From positions 434,001 through 498,000 of the forward strand of contig NZ_KE136480.1 of NCBI RefSeq assembly GCF_000407165.1: a stretch of 64,000 bases of DNA, written 5' to 3'. This document shows positions 43,801 to 53,830 of the stretch, one piece after another (the stretch's first letter is position 1; every line of letters starts with the position of its first letter). The position numbers and the translations under genes are program-made. The notes under the pieces were generated by a model. That model saw only the letters and a program-made list of their open reading frames with translations, made no database searches and was not told where the DNA came from. This DNA is from Enterococcus haemoperoxidus ATCC BAA-382. Lineage in GTDB: Bacteria; Bacillota; Bacilli; Lactobacillales; Enterococcaceae.

Positions 43801-44175
43801 TTAATTATTACAATTCAAACTAATCGCTTCACCATTATCAATCAAATGCTCCGCATGTGTTTCTCCCCAAGAACAAAGCAAATCAAGAATTTCGCCTAAA
43901 GATTCACCGTAATCACTTAGACTATATTCAACTTTTGGCGGAATTTGGTTATAGGACTTTCGATCAACAATATTATCTTGTTCTAATTCACGTAATTGCT
44001 GCGTCAACATTTTTTGGGAGATATTGGGTATCGCTCTAAGTAGTTCACTTGTGCGCATGACTTGATGTCTTAAGTTACAAAGAATGATCGGTTTCCATTT
44101 GCCACCAATCACATCCATCGTAACTTCCACACCTATATTGTACTTTTTTTTGACTGATGTTGGGACTGATTCCAT
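43801..44175 (-). CDS. HxlR-family transcriptional regulator
   Basis: 124 residues from ATG at 44175 (AAAGGATG 9 to 10 bases upstream); a GTG three codons earlier overlaps the ribosome binding site. HxlR winged-helix signatures are visible: VTMDVIGGKWKPIILCNL, PNISQKMLTQQLRELEQDNIVDR and YSLSDYGESL. The conserved early Cys of redox-responsive members is not in the usual place, although Cys occurs at residue 65 of the frame and in LLCSWGETH. Divergent from the aldo/keto reductase and SDR pair, which it probably controls. Confidence 0.9.
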   Translation of the reverse strand: MESVPTSVKKKYNIGVEVTMDVIGGKWKPIILCNLRHQVMRTSELLRAIPNISQKMLTQQLRELEQDNIVDRKSYNQIPPKVEYSLSDYGESLGEILDLLCSWGETHAEHLIDNGEAISLNCNN

Positions 44176-44261
44176 ACACGTCACATCCTTTCATGATTCA
44201 TTTAACCAAAAAAAGCCTGAAAAATCAATTAATTACTTTTTGGTATGTATAGAACTTTAAA

Positions 44262-44271
44262 GTACGTACTA
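44262..44271. promoter_or_regulatory. Candidate HxlR operator
   Basis: Perfect palindrome AGTACGTACT in the divergent intergenic region, of the kind expected for a dimeric winged-helix regulator. Confidence 0.5.
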
Positions 44272-44331
44272 TTCATTTAGACTAGCAGCTGTTACGATAG
44301 ATTTACTTTAAAAGTGAAAGGAAGATAACCG

Positions 44332-45174
44332 ATGATTCGTTCATTAACAGACAAAATATTATTAAACAATAAAGTTGAAATGCCAGGCTTTGGTTTAGGT
44401 GTATTTCAAGTAAGTAATGAAAATACTGTTTTATCCGTGCAAAAAGCAATTGAGGCAGGCTACGTCAGTATCGATACTGCACAAATTTATGGAAATGAAG
44501 CTGGTGTCGGAGAAGGAATCAAGCGTGGTCTAACCTTGACTGGGAAAAAACGTGAAGAGCTGTTTATCACAAGTAAAGTTTGGAATCATGGGTTAAACTA
44601 TGATCAAACGATTACGGCCTTTAACGACAGTTTAGCAACATTAGGTTTGGATTATTTAGATCTTTATTTGATCCACTGGCCTGGAGACAATGAATTTTTA
44701 GAACCTTGGGCAGCATTGGAAGATTTGTATCTTAGCGGAAAAATCAAAGCGATCGGCGTTAGTAACTTTGAAGTCCATCATCTAAAAACACTTCTTGATA
44801 CAGCAAAAATCACTCCTGTAATCAATCAAGTGGAGCTTCATCCCCGAATGGCGCAAAAAGAAATTCGAGCATTTGGAAAAGAAAAAGGAATCATCACTGA
44901 AGCCTGGTCACCTTTGATGCAAGGGCAACTATTAGAAGACGAAACGATTTTAAAAATTGCCGCAAAACACAACAAATCGGCCGCTCAAATTATTTTAAGG
45001 TGGCATATTCAAAACGATATTATCGTTATTCCAAAATCGGTTAAAGAATCACGTATCAGAAGTAATGCAGAAATTTTTGACTTTGAACTATCAACAGAAG
45101 ATTTAGCTGTGATCAATCAACTAGATGATGGTACACGAGTTGGTCCTAATCCAGATACATTCTTTTTTAAATAA
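44332..45174 (+). CDS. Aldo/keto reductase
   Basis: 280 residues. The catalytic tetrad is visible: Asp and Tyr in SIDTAQIYGNEAGVGEGI, Lys in ITSKVWNHG, His in LIHWPG, with the NADPH motif IPKSVKESRI. It belongs to the 2,5-diketogluconate reductase-like group that reduces aldehydes such as methylglyoxal. AAAGGAAG precedes the ATG. First gene of a two-gene unit with the SDR gene, under probable HxlR control; detoxification of reactive carbonyls is inference. Confidence 0.94.
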   Translation: MIRSLTDKILLNNKVEMPGFGLGVFQVSNENTVLSVQKAIEAGYVSIDTAQIYGNEAGVGEGIKRGLTLTGKKREELFITSKVWNHGLNYDQTITAFNDSLATLGLDYLDLYLIHWPGDNEFLEPWAALEDLYLSGKIKAIGVSNFEVHHLKTLLDTAKITPVINQVELHPRMAQKEIRAFGKEKGIITEAWSPLMQGQLLEDETILKIAAKHNKSAAQIILRWHIQNDIIVIPKSVKESRIRSNAEIFDFELSTEDLAVINQLDDGTRVGPNPDTFFFK

Positions 45175-45196
45175 AATTTAGTGAGGAGATATCGTC

Positions 45197-45991
45197 ATGG
45201 AAATGAATATCAAAGGAAAAACTGCATTAATCACCGGCTCAACAAAGGGGATTGGCAAAGCGATTGCGAGTGAATTAGCCAAAGAAGGTGTCAATGTTTT
45301 GATTAATGGCCGTAACGAAAAAGAAGTTACAGCGTTAGTCGACGAACTAAAAGACCGCTTTCCAAAAACGAATCCACAATCTGCTTCTGGAGATATCGTT
45401 GTCTCAGAAGATCGCCAACGCTTATTTAACAAATTTCCTCATATTGATATTCTAGTGAATAACATGGGGATTTTTCAACCAATGGCTTATGAAGATATTG
45501 ACGATGATACTTGGGAAAGATTCTTTCGGATAAATGTACTTGCTGCCAATTCTCTCGTTAAATTTTATCTCCCTAAAATGTTAAACGAAAACTTCGGCAG
45601 AATCATTTTTATTGCTAGTGAAGAGGCGGTCATGCCTTCTGGAGAAATGCCACAGTATAGTATGACAAAAACCATGCAGCTTTCTTTAGCGAAAAGCTTG
45701 TCTAAGTTAACCAAAGGAACACAAGTAACCGTTAATACAATCATGCCAGGCTCTACAATGACTGAAGGCGTGCGTGATATGATCGAAAAAATGTATCCTG
45801 ATTCAACATTGACCTTAGCAGAAAAAGAAAAATTATTTATGGCAAACAACCGTCCCTTATCTCAGATCCAACGCTTGATCGATCCTAGTGAAATCGGACG
45901 TTTAACTGCGTTTATCAGCAGTCCCTATGCTTCAGCGTTCAGCGGTGCCGCACTTCGGATGGATGGCGGTATGGTTCCAACAATATTTTAG
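45197..45991 (+). CDS. Short-chain dehydrogenase/reductase
   Basis: 264 residues. Rossmann motif TGSTKGIGKA, LVNNMG, catalytic Ser and YSMTK (Tyr and Lys), and the C-terminal FSGAALRMDGG. NAD(P)-dependent oxidoreductase, substrate unknown. It starts 22 bases after the aldo/keto reductase, with GAGGAG upstream. Confidence 0.93.
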   Translation: MEMNIKGKTALITGSTKGIGKAIASELAKEGVNVLINGRNEKEVTALVDELKDRFPKTNPQSASGDIVVSEDRQRLFNKFPHIDILVNNMGIFQPMAYEDIDDDTWERFFRINVLAANSLVKFYLPKMLNENFGRIIFIASEEAVMPSGEMPQYSMTKTMQLSLAKSLSKLTKGTQVTVNTIMPGSTMTEGVRDMIEKMYPDSTLTLAEKEKLFMANNRPLSQIQRLIDPSEIGRLTAFISSPYASAFSGAALRMDGGMVPTIF

Positions 45992-45995
45992 CGAA

Positions 45996-46046
45996 TAAAA
46001 AAACCTTTTGGATGCCTACTTAATGTAGTCACTCAAAAGGTTTTTG
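45996..46046. terminator. Bidirectional terminator, SDR / ftsY
   Basis: AAAACCTTTTG / CAAAAGGTTTT stem with A-run and T-run on either side, between convergent genes. Confidence 0.82.
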
Positions 46047-46054
46047 TTGTTCCT

Positions 46055-47281
46055 TTAATCTTCGACTTTCAGTAAGCCTTTAAACAATCCAATTGCAAAA
46101 TCATTTGCATCAAACGGTTCTAAATCATCAATTCCTTCACCTAATCCAACTAACTTAACTGGTAAATGCAGCTCATTACGAATCGCTAAGACGATTCCGC
46201 CTTTTGCTGTACCATCCAATTTTGTTAAGACTAAGCCTGTGACATCGGTCGTTTCTTTAAATTGTTTTGCTTGTGACATTGCGTTTTGCCCAGTCGTTGC
46301 ATCTACTACAAGCAACACTTCATGAGGCGCATCCGGCAATTCACGCTGAATCACACGTTTGATTTTTTCTAATTCGTTCATCAAATTAACTTTGTTTTGT
46401 AAGCGTCCTGCTGTATCTACAAGTAAGATATCTGCATTCTCCGTTTTTGCACGTTCTACGGCATCAAAGACGACTGCTGCTGGATCGCCACCGGCATTGC
46501 CTCGAACAACTTCTACACCGGCACGTTCGCCCCAGACAACTAATTGATCGATAGCCCCTGCTCTAAACGTATCAGCAGCTGCCATTAAGACTTTTTTTCC
46601 GTCTTGTTTGAATTCATGGGCTAGTTTGCCGATACTAGTTGTTTTACCAACACCATTAACACCGACAAATAACATAACAGTTAAGCCATTTGGTTGAATA
46701 TTCAAGGCATTATTTTCTTCGATACCTTCTGCTTCGTACAAATCAACCATTTTTTCAATGATCGTATTTTGAACCGCAGCTGGTTTTTTCACGTTACGTA
46801 ATTTTACTTCTTGACGAAGGGATTCTGTAATTTTTATGGCTGTATCAAAACCAACGTCAGCGCCGATCAAGGTCTCTTCTAATTCTTCAAAAAAGTCTTC
46901 ATCAACTGAACGGAAATTAGCGAATAATTCATTCAACCGTTCGCCAAAGGTTTTACGGGTTTTTTCTAAGCCTTTTTCATACTTATCTTGTACGATGATT
47001 TCTTCTGCTTGTTCCTCAATGATTTCAGGATCAACAAGCTCTTCCGCTTGTGTCACAGGGTTCACCGTAATAAGAGGGTCGATTTCCGTTTCTGATTCTG
47101 CTTCTATAGCTTCAAGAGAATCATCTTGTGCTTGTTCCGTCACTTCTTGTTCTACTTGTTGCTCTTCTAAAACACCATCTTCTTCCACAGCTTCTGTCTG
47201 TGTTTCGTCTGTTTCGATTTCAGCTGGCTGTGCTTCTTTTTCATTCATAAACGCCTTTTTTATTTTATCGAAAAATCCCAT
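46055..47281 (-). CDS. ftsY: Signal recognition particle receptor FtsY
   Basis: 408 residues. A short basic start ([12 protein letters not shown]) and a very acidic linker (about 14-100) precede the NG GTPase domain: [41 protein letters not shown] and [12 protein letters not shown]. It receives ribosome-SRP complexes at the membrane. Last gene of the rnc-smc-HAD-ftsY group; the start touches the HAD stop. GGAGGAATATAA precedes the ATG. Confidence 0.97.
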   Translation of the reverse strand: MGFFDKIKKAFMNEKEAQPAEIETDETQTEAVEEDGVLEEQQVEQEVTEQAQDDSLEAIEAESETEIDPLITVNPVTQAEELVDPEIIEEQAEEIIVQDKYEKGLEKTRKTFGERLNELFANFRSVDEDFFEELEETLIGADVGFDTAIKITESLRQEVKLRNVKKPAAVQNTIIEKMVDLYEAEGIEENNALNIQPNGLTVMLFVGVNGVGKTTSIGKLAHEFKQDGKKVLMAAADTFRAGAIDQLVVWGERAGVEVVRGNAGGDPAAVVFDAVERAKTENADILLVDTAGRLQNKVNLMNELEKIKRVIQRELPDAPHEVLLVVDATTGQNAMSQAKQFKETTDVTGLVLTKLDGTAKGGIVLAIRNELHLPVKLVGLGEGIDDLEPFDANDFAIGLFKGLLKVED

Positions 47282-48109
47282 TTATATTCCTCCTTTCAAT
47301 GGTTCTAACACAAATTTTTCAACGGCTTGTGCGACGCCGTCATTATCGTTTGTATCTGTGATTACATCTGCCAAATCTTTCACTCTAGCAACAGCATTTT
47401 CCATCGCTACGCCAAGTCCTGCATATTCGATCATCGGTAAATCATTTTCTTCATCACCGACCGTCATGATTTCTTCTTGATTAATGTCTAAATCTCTAGC
47501 TAATAAAGAAATTCCATAGGCTTTCGTGATTCCTTTTGGCATAAATTCTAGTAGATTACTTCTCGTTTTGATGATTTCATAACGATCATAAAATGGACTA
47601 GGAATCTTTTTAATTTGCTCATCTAGATACGTTTGTTCCACTGCAATGACTGCTTTATTGTAAATTCTATCAGCTGTCAGTTGGTCTAATTCATAAGACT
47701 CATATGTCAGTAATGTATTTAGTTGGCTATATAACGATTCATAATTCTGCGTCGTTGGCAGTTGCAACACTAGCCCGTCAGACAGAATATCCAAAGGTAC
47801 ATTCAACGCTGCAGCTAATTCAAACAAATCATGAACATTTTCTAAAGGCATGGATGCTTTTTCAATGATTTCGCCAGTATCGTTTTTTTGAACCAATCCA
47901 CCATTAAAGGTAATACTGTAATCACCGTTGTCTCGCAAATTCAAAGCGTCTAAATAAATACCGATCGCTGCTAACGGACGACCTGTACAAATGACGATTT
48001 TAACACCTGCAGCTTTCGCTTTGGCCAAGGCTTGTTTATTTCTTTCAGAAATTTCTTTTTTACTATTTAAAAGTGTGCCATCTAAATCAATAGCGACTAA
48101 TTTAATCAA
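47282..48109 (-). CDS. Cof-type HAD-superfamily phosphatase
   Basis: 275 residues. AIDLDGTLLNSKKEI (motif I), VICTGRPL (motif II), VGDEENDLPMIEYAG (motif IV). The start codon is TTG at 48109 with only a weak GGGGG upstream, so translation probably depends on coupling to smc, which ends 28 bases before. Substrate unknown. Commonly found between smc and ftsY in enterococci and streptococci. Confidence 0.92.
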   Translation of the reverse strand: MIKLVAIDLDGTLLNSKKEISERNKQALAKAKAAGVKIVICTGRPLAAIGIYLDALNLRDNGDYSITFNGGLVQKNDTGEIIEKASMPLENVHDLFELAAALNVPLDILSDGLVLQLPTTQNYESLYSQLNTLLTYESYELDQLTADRIYNKAVIAVEQTYLDEQIKKIPSPFYDRYEIIKTRSNLLEFMPKGITKAYGISLLARDLDINQEEIMTVGDEENDLPMIEYAGLGVAMENAVARVKDLADVITDTNDNDGVAQAVEKFVLEPLKGGI

Positions 48110-48136
48110 TCTGTCTTGTCCCCCAATCCTATATAA

Positions 48137-51100
48137 TTAAGTTTCAGCAACAATTGCGCCGCCTTCTTTCACTTCTTCCAAACGAACAGAAACAATTTTC
48201 GAAACACCTGATTCTTGCATCGTTACACCATACAACACATCAGCGGCTTCCATCGTTCCTTTACGGTGCGTTACAACAATAAATTGCGTATCGTCTTCAA
48301 ATTCACTTAAATAATGACCAAAACGCGAAACATTGGCATCATCTAACGCGGCTTCAACTTCATCCAAAACACAGAATGGTACTGGTCTAACACGGATGAT
48401 AGAGAACAATAACGCAATCGCTGTTAACGCCCGTTCACCACCGGAGAGTAAGCTTAGATTTTGTAATTTTTTACCTGGAGGTTGTGCTTCAATTTCTACC
48501 CCAGTATTCAATAAATCTTCTGGATTCGTCAAAATCAGCTCTGCTCGACCACCGCCAAACATATTTGGGAACACCACTTTAAATTGTGCACGAATCGCTT
48601 CAAAGACTTCACTAAAGCGCGCTTTGACTTCTTCATCCATTTCACCCATCGTTTCGAACAACTGCTCTTTAGCATCTAACAAGTCATCACGTTGAGACAC
48701 TAAAAACTCATGACGTTCATTGACTTGCTCGTATTGTTCGATCGCATTGAGATTGACTGGACCTAGGCGTTCGATATCACGTTTCAAGCGTTTGACTTCG
48801 ATTTTGGCCTGCTCTTTATCAATTGTTAATTCATAATCTTCATTCGCACGTTCAAAGGTCAAACTGTATTCTTCTTGTAAGTATTGTAAAGAGTTATCTA
48901 GTTTGATTTCTGAACGGTTTTTCTCAACTTCGATCTTGGTTTGTTCTGTCAATAGATGTTGTTGCTGTTTATTTTCTTCTGCTAAACCTGTATCGATCTG
49001 ATCAACTTGCTCTTGTAATTGTTGACGAGCAGTTTTAGCTTCTTGAATACTTGTTTGCAGCTGGTCTTTTTTCTCTGCTAGTTGTTCTAACTGAACCGCT
49101 AAGCTTTCTTCTGTGACCAAGTGATCCGTTGAATTATCATTTAATTGTTGTAATTGTTGACGTAAAGCTGTTTCTCTTGCTAAGAATTCATCTAACTGCG
49201 TTTGTTTTTCTGCTACTTGCTCCGTTAGATGAGCCAATTGTTCCGTTACCACAGCTTGATCTGCTTGCACTTGATTGAAACGTTCAAAGGCTTCTGCCCG
49301 CAAGGTTTCCATTTGACTAGCTTCTTGATCCACTTGCTTCATTTCCTGATCTAAACGGTCCTTTGTTTGATTCAGCTCTTGTTGCTGTAACGTTAGTTCT
49401 TCTTTTCTTGTTTGATATTCCGTTAAAAATTGATGCAATTCACGGGCTTCAAATTCAAACAAACGCTGTTCTTTCGTTAAACGTGTAATCGTTTCTTCTT
49501 GATTCGCTAGTTTATTTTGTAATTCTTGCTGCTTCAAGCGGCTTATTTCGCCAGTTGAACGTAGCTGTTCTAATGTTTCATTGAGCTGTTTGACTTCTTC
49601 AGTTAACTGCTGCACTTCTTTTTCATGGGCTGTCAATTGTTTTTCAACACGTTCCATTTGTTCCGTCAACGTTTGAAGTTCTTGGGTTTGAGAGAATAAG
49701 CTACCTTGATTGCCTCGCTTATTAGAACCACCGGTCATCGAACCACCTGAATTCATAACATCGCCATCTAAAGACACAACACGGTACTGATAATTTACAG
49801 CTTTCGCTAATTGATTGGCGCTCTCTAAACTTTCTGCTAACAATGTTACACCTAAAAGGTTTTGAATCACATTGCTGACTTCATCTGAAAAGTGAACCAA
49901 TTCACTGGCAATCCCTAGAAATCCTGAAATATTGCTGACACGATCGCGTACTGCACTAGAAACCATTCTTGGTTTGATTGTCGTTAGCGGTAGAAAAGTT
50001 GCACGACCGCTATGCTGTTGCTTTAGAAAAGTAATACCGGCACGTCCATCTTTTTCAGTTTCCACCACCACATGTTGAGCGGCTCCACCAAGAGCTGTTT
50101 CGATTGCTAACGTGTAATCTTTTGGTACATCGATCAATTCAGCAACGGCACCGACAATTCCAGTTAATTGATCTTTATGTTTTAAAACTGCTCGAACGCC
50201 TTGATAAAATCCTGAATAATTTTCTTGGATTTCTTGTAAGCTTTTTTGACGGGCTTTGGCTTGTTGCACCTGATTCATCGCCTGGTACATTTGCTTTTGT
50301 TTCACAGCTAATTGCCCTTGCTTTTGGTCCAACTGATGTTTTAATTGCGTATATTGTTCTCTTTGGTCGGTCAATGCCTGGTCGGATGCTGATAGATTTG
50401 CTTCTAGTTCTTCTTTTTCAGCTAAAGCATCCGTCATTTGTTTTTCTAACGCTTCATGCTTTTGAATAGATTGCTGATTTTTAGCCGTTTCTTGTTGATA
50501 CTGACGTTCTAAATATTTTAGATCGTTGGTCGTATTGGCTTGTTCTTGCATGACTTCAACGTATTGGCTACGTAATTCTTCTAGTAATTCTTTTGACGAT
50601 TTGCTGTATTTTTCGACTTCTAGTTCTGAGGCTTTGATTGCATCAACTAATGATTCACGTTGGGCTTTTTTCTCAGCTACTTTTACTTGTAAGTCTTGAA
50701 CTTCTTCACGATAACGAGTGATTTTCTCCGCATTTTCTTGTAAGGACTGCTGATATTCACTGGTTGTTTGCATCGTATGTTTTGAGCGTTCGACTAGGAC
50801 GTTTTTTTGTCCTTCCGTTTGCTTCAATGCTTCTGTGATTTGTAGAAGTTGTTGTTGTTCCGTTTCGATTTGTTCATCCAGTTTATTGCGTTTGCCACGC
50901 AATTGGAATAGTTCATCTTCTGAATCTCGGATTTTTTTGCTAGCAATCTGTAACTTTTCTTCGATGCCTGCAAGTTCCGCTGTCTTGATTTCCCAAACTT
51001 CTTTTGCTGCTTCGATTTCTGTTACTGTTAAGCTAACATCGATTTCCGTTAAGCTCTCTTTAAGTTTCAAAAACTCCTTGGCCGCTTCGCTTTGTGCAGC

Positions 51101-51715
51101 TAGAGGAGTCAGTTGATCTTCCAATTCATAGATGATATCTTGCACACGACTTAAATTATCTTCTGTTTCAAATAGTTTTTGCTCTGCTTTTTTCTTACGT
51201 TGTTTGTATTTCAAGACGCCGGCTGCTTCTTCAAAAATACCACGACGATCTTCTGGCTTACTGTTAAAAATCGCTTCAACTTTCCCTTGAGAAATAATGG
51301 AAAAGGATTCTTTTCCTAATCCAGAATCCATAAATAAATCGTGAATATCTTTCAATCGGCAAGCTTGTTTGTTGATATAAAAGTCACTTTCACCTGTTCT
51401 GCGATAGCGACGCGTCACACTGATTTCCGTAAAATCTAGCGGTAAAAAGTGGTCACTATTATCTAAGACAACCGTTACTTCTGCAATATTTAATGCTTTA
51501 CGGCCTTCAGAACCCGCAAAAATAATATCCGGCATCTTACCGCCGCGAAGACTTTTAGCAGACTGCTCGCCTAAGACCCAGCGAATCGCTTCGGTGATAT
51601 TACTTTTTCCACTGCCGTTAGGTCCAACGACAGCCGTAACACCATTTTCAAACTCTATAACGGTTCGATCCGCAAAGGATTTAAATCCTGCGATCTCAAT
51701 TCGTTTTAAATACAC
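48137..51715 (-). CDS. smc: Chromosome segregation protein SMC
   Basis: 1192 residues, full length. N-terminal ATPase half with GPNGSGKSN, a first coiled coil (about 170-500), a hinge domain (about 520-640), a second coiled coil rich in Gln and Glu (680-1000), then LSGGERALTAIALLF and Walker B VLDEVEAALDD. With ScpA and ScpB it forms condensin. The start is taken as GTG at 51715 (MYLKRIEIAGFKSF), 11 bases after AAGGAG, which matches the standard N-terminus; the frame extends 7 codons further. Confidence 0.97.
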   Translation of the reverse strand: MYLKRIEIAGFKSFADRTVIEFENGVTAVVGPNGSGKSNITEAIRWVLGEQSAKSLRGGKMPDIIFAGSEGRKALNIAEVTVVLDNSDHFLPLDFTEISVTRRYRRTGESDFYINKQACRLKDIHDLFMDSGLGKESFSIISQGKVEAIFNSKPEDRRGIFEEAAGVLKYKQRKKKAEQKLFETEDNLSRVQDIIYELEDQLTPLAAQSEAAKEFLKLKESLTEIDVSLTVTEIEAAKEVWEIKTAELAGIEEKLQIASKKIRDSEDELFQLRGKRNKLDEQIETEQQQLLQITEALKQTEGQKNVLVERSKHTMQTTSEYQQSLQENAEKITRYREEVQDLQVKVAEKKAQRESLVDAIKASELEVEKYSKSSKELLEELRSQYVEVMQEQANTTNDLKYLERQYQQETAKNQQSIQKHEALEKQMTDALAEKEELEANLSASDQALTDQREQYTQLKHQLDQKQGQLAVKQKQMYQAMNQVQQAKARQKSLQEIQENYSGFYQGVRAVLKHKDQLTGIVGAVAELIDVPKDYTLAIETALGGAAQHVVVETEKDGRAGITFLKQQHSGRATFLPLTTIKPRMVSSAVRDRVSNISGFLGIASELVHFSDEVSNVIQNLLGVTLLAESLESANQLAKAVNYQYRVVSLDGDVMNSGGSMTGGSNKRGNQGSLFSQTQELQTLTEQMERVEKQLTAHEKEVQQLTEEVKQLNETLEQLRSTGEISRLKQQELQNKLANQEETITRLTKEQRLFEFEARELHQFLTEYQTRKEELTLQQQELNQTKDRLDQEMKQVDQEASQMETLRAEAFERFNQVQADQAVVTEQLAHLTEQVAEKQTQLDEFLARETALRQQLQQLNDNSTDHLVTEESLAVQLEQLAEKKDQLQTSIQEAKTARQQLQEQVDQIDTGLAEENKQQQHLLTEQTKIEVEKNRSEIKLDNSLQYLQEEYSLTFERANEDYELTIDKEQAKIEVKRLKRDIERLGPVNLNAIEQYEQVNERHEFLVSQRDDLLDAKEQLFETMGEMDEEVKARFSEVFEAIRAQFKVVFPNMFGGGRAELILTNPEDLLNTGVEIEAQPPGKKLQNLSLLSGGERALTAIALLFSIIRVRPVPFCVLDEVEAALDDANVSRFGHYLSEFEDDTQFIVVTHRKGTMEAADVLYGVTMQESGVSKIVSVRLEEVKEGGAIVAET

Positions 51716-51738
51716 GAATAAAACGGCTCCTTCCAAGC

Positions 51739-52431
51739 TTACTCAGGATTTTGTTTCAGCGCTCGTTCAGCGGCATCCTGTTCTGCTAATTTCTTCGACT
51801 TACCTTGACCTGTCCCGATCATTTTTTCATTAACATAAACTTCTACAAAAAAGATTCGGTCATGGGCTGGTCCTTCTTCATTGACTAAACGGTATTCAAT
51901 GGTAACGTCACCTTGACGTTGTAGGACTTCTTGTAAATGTGTTTTATGATCCATCTCATGTGAAAAAGCACCGGCATCGATTTTAGGGAAAATAACTTCT
52001 GCAATAAATTTCTTGACTGCATCGACTTTTTGATCTAGGAACAAAGCACCTAAAAATGCTTCGAATAAATCACAAAGTAATGCTGGACGTGTCCGTCCAC
52101 CAGAATTTTCTTCTCCTTTGCCTAAAAGAATATATTGGTCGAAATGACATTCTTTCGCAAATTTGGATAAACTATCTTCACGAACGATTGCCGCCCGCAT
52201 TTTCGTCAGTTTGCCTTCTGGCATTTCTGGGAATTGTTTATACAAATATTGAGAAACCAATAACTCTAAAACGGCATCTCCTAAAAATTCTAATCGTTCA
52301 TTGTCTGATAGTTTTAAGTATCGATGCTCATTCACATAGGATGAATGGGTAAAAGCTTGTTCTAATAGGTTGACATCATGGAAAACAATGCCGTAACGTT
52401 CTTTTAATTCTGTAGTTAACTGATTGTCCAT
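51739..52431 (-). CDS. rnc: Ribonuclease III
   Basis: 230 residues. Catalytic signature [14 protein letters not shown] and the second acidic site ([14 protein letters not shown]), then a C-terminal double-stranded RNA-binding domain (about 158-228, [11 protein letters not shown] ... [16 protein letters not shown]). It processes rRNA and structured RNAs. First of the rnc-smc-HAD-ftsY group. AAAGG is upstream. Confidence 0.97.
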   Translation of the reverse strand: MDNQLTTELKERYGIVFHDVNLLEQAFTHSSYVNEHRYLKLSDNERLEFLGDAVLELLVSQYLYKQFPEMPEGKLTKMRAAIVREDSLSKFAKECHFDQYILLGKGEENSGGRTRPALLCDLFEAFLGALFLDQKVDAVKKFIAEVIFPKIDAGAFSHEMDHKTHLQEVLQRQGDVTIEYRLVNEEGPAHDRIFFVEVYVNEKMIGTGQGKSKKLAEQDAAERALKQNPE

Positions 52432-52620
52432 TTGCTACATTCCTTTAAGTTTATTTACAACCTTCTCTATTATACTTTTTTTTGCGGGATTTTTAAATGG
52501 TTAGGGAGGAATTGCGCTAAAAACACTGCTGAATTCATGGTTTTTGAAGAATTTCCTAATGATTTTAGTGTGTTTTTATCATAAACCAAGAATTTCCTCG
52601 CGTTTATTCACTTTAAAATG

Positions 52621-52664
52621 ATAAAAAGCGTTCAAGATCGTCACAAAATCTTGATACGCTTTTG
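52621..52664 (-). terminator. ndk terminator
   Basis: AAAAGCGT.CAAGAT / ATCTTG.ACGCTTTT stem just beyond the ndk stop, followed by T-rich sequence. Confidence 0.82.
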
Positions 52665-52666
52665 AT

Positions 52667-53074
52667 TTAATTGGCTTCATTAAAGAATCGTTTGATTTCA
52701 ACTGCTGCCGCTTCTGGTGAATCTGACGCATGGATAATATTTTCATAACTATTAGCGCCATAATCGCCTCGAATCGTTCCAGGTTCAGCTTCTAAACAAT
52801 TCGTTGCTCCGATCATTTTACGAACGGTTTTAATGACGCTGGTTCCTTCTAAAACAAGATAAACAACTTCTGACGACGTCATATAAGTGATCATATCTTC
52901 GAAGAAATCGAATTTTTTGACGTGTGCATAATGTTCTTCTGCTACATTGCGAGACATTGTTGCTACTTTTAATTGAGTAAGCTTTAATTGCTTTTTCTCA
53001 AATCGCTGTAGGATTTCTCCAACTAATTTACGTGAAACGCCATCTGGCTTGATGATAACGAGTGTTTTTTCCAT
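52667..53074 (-). CDS. ndk: Nucleoside diphosphate kinase
   Basis: 135 residues. The phospho-accepting His is in NIIHASDSPE (the family usually has IHGSDS); KPDGV near the N-terminus and GATNCLEAEPGTIRGDY are conserved. It balances NTP pools by phosphate transfer from ATP. AAGGAG precedes the ATG. Monocistronic. Confidence 0.96.
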   Translation of the reverse strand: MEKTLVIIKPDGVSRKLVGEILQRFEKKQLKLTQLKVATMSRNVAEEHYAHVKKFDFFEDMITYMTSSEVVYLVLEGTSVIKTVRKMIGATNCLEAEPGTIRGDYGANSYENIIHASDSPEAAAVEIKRFFNEAN

Positions 53075-53280
53075 ATGATCTCTCTCCTTGTTTAGGTTTC
53101 TTATGACGCAAGAATGGAAGCGCTTAACAAGAAGATTATCATTCTTAGAAATTTCTGTCTAGTGTAGAAGTGACAAAAAAAGTTGGTTCTTTGTGATTGT
53201 TAGATAGTCTTGAGAAACTGATTGGATATCTAAGCGTAAATAAAGATAAGTAGCTATGAATAATTCACCTGAAATGGTAG
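53075..53280. other. Gene-free region upstream of ndk
   Basis: No coding sequence or RNA gene seen. It separates housekeeping genes from the type VII secretion locus. Confidence 0.6.
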
Positions 53281-53330
53281 AAAAAAAGGTAGTCCAAATA
53301 CCATAATTTGGCATGTATACTACCTTTTTT
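53281..53330. terminator. Terminator at the end of the type VII locus
   Basis: AAAAAGGTAGT ... ACTACCTTTTTT hairpin with an inner CCAAAT / ATTTGG pairing and T-runs on both strands. Confidence 0.8.
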
Positions 53331-53418
53331 CTCTATAGATTTATATTATTTTACACACTAATATAAATATTCTTATTAAGGCTCGTCTTACTGAGCTCTG
53401 TATATTACACTTCTCTTT

Positions 53419-53829
53419 TTAATTTGTTAAATATTTTTCTGCATATTCTTTGTAACTTGGCTGTTTTTTAGTATTCATAGCATAAACTAGAGTGCCATCT
53501 AGATAATCATCACTATCTATTTTCAAAAATAACGCTAAGTCGGTATTTCCTTTTTCTGGGAATATTATAGAATATTTTTCATTATCAATCGTTAGACCAT
53601 AATATTTAACGCCATTTGCTGTTCCTACGGCATTTTGTTTGTAATCCATTTTGTCAGTATCTTTGTTATTTGAAATGGTTATTTCTTTATCTTTAATTTC
53701 AATGGAATACACATTATCCGTCGCATCTTCAGCCTTCCAAGTTTTCTGAATCTCTTTTGATCCTGAGCACCCCACCATAATAATCAGAGTTATGCAAACT
53801 AAAAGAAAAATTTTGTACTTCTTTTTCAT
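53419..53829 (-). CDS. Predicted small lipoprotein
   Basis: 136 residues. Lipoprotein signal with lipobox IMVGC (Cys21), then a small beta-rich domain (VYSIEIKDKEITISNN ...). I do not recognise a family. It starts just after the previous gene's stop (2 bases), so translation is probably coupled. Last gene of the type VII accessory tail. AGAAGGAAGG precedes the ATG. Confidence 0.8.
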   Translation of the reverse strand: MKKKYKIFLLVCITLIIMVGCSGSKEIQKTWKAEDATDNVYSIEIKDKEITISNNKDTDKMDYKQNAVGTANGVKYYGLTIDNEKYSIIFPEKGNTDLALFLKIDSDDYLDGTLVYAMNTKKQPSYKEYAEKYLTN

Positions 53830-53830
53830 A

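Noticed and set aside
53105-53130. cre-like sequence (TGGAAGCGCTTAAC) upstream of ndk
   Set aside because: Only a partial match to the catabolite-control consensus, and ndk is not a usual target.
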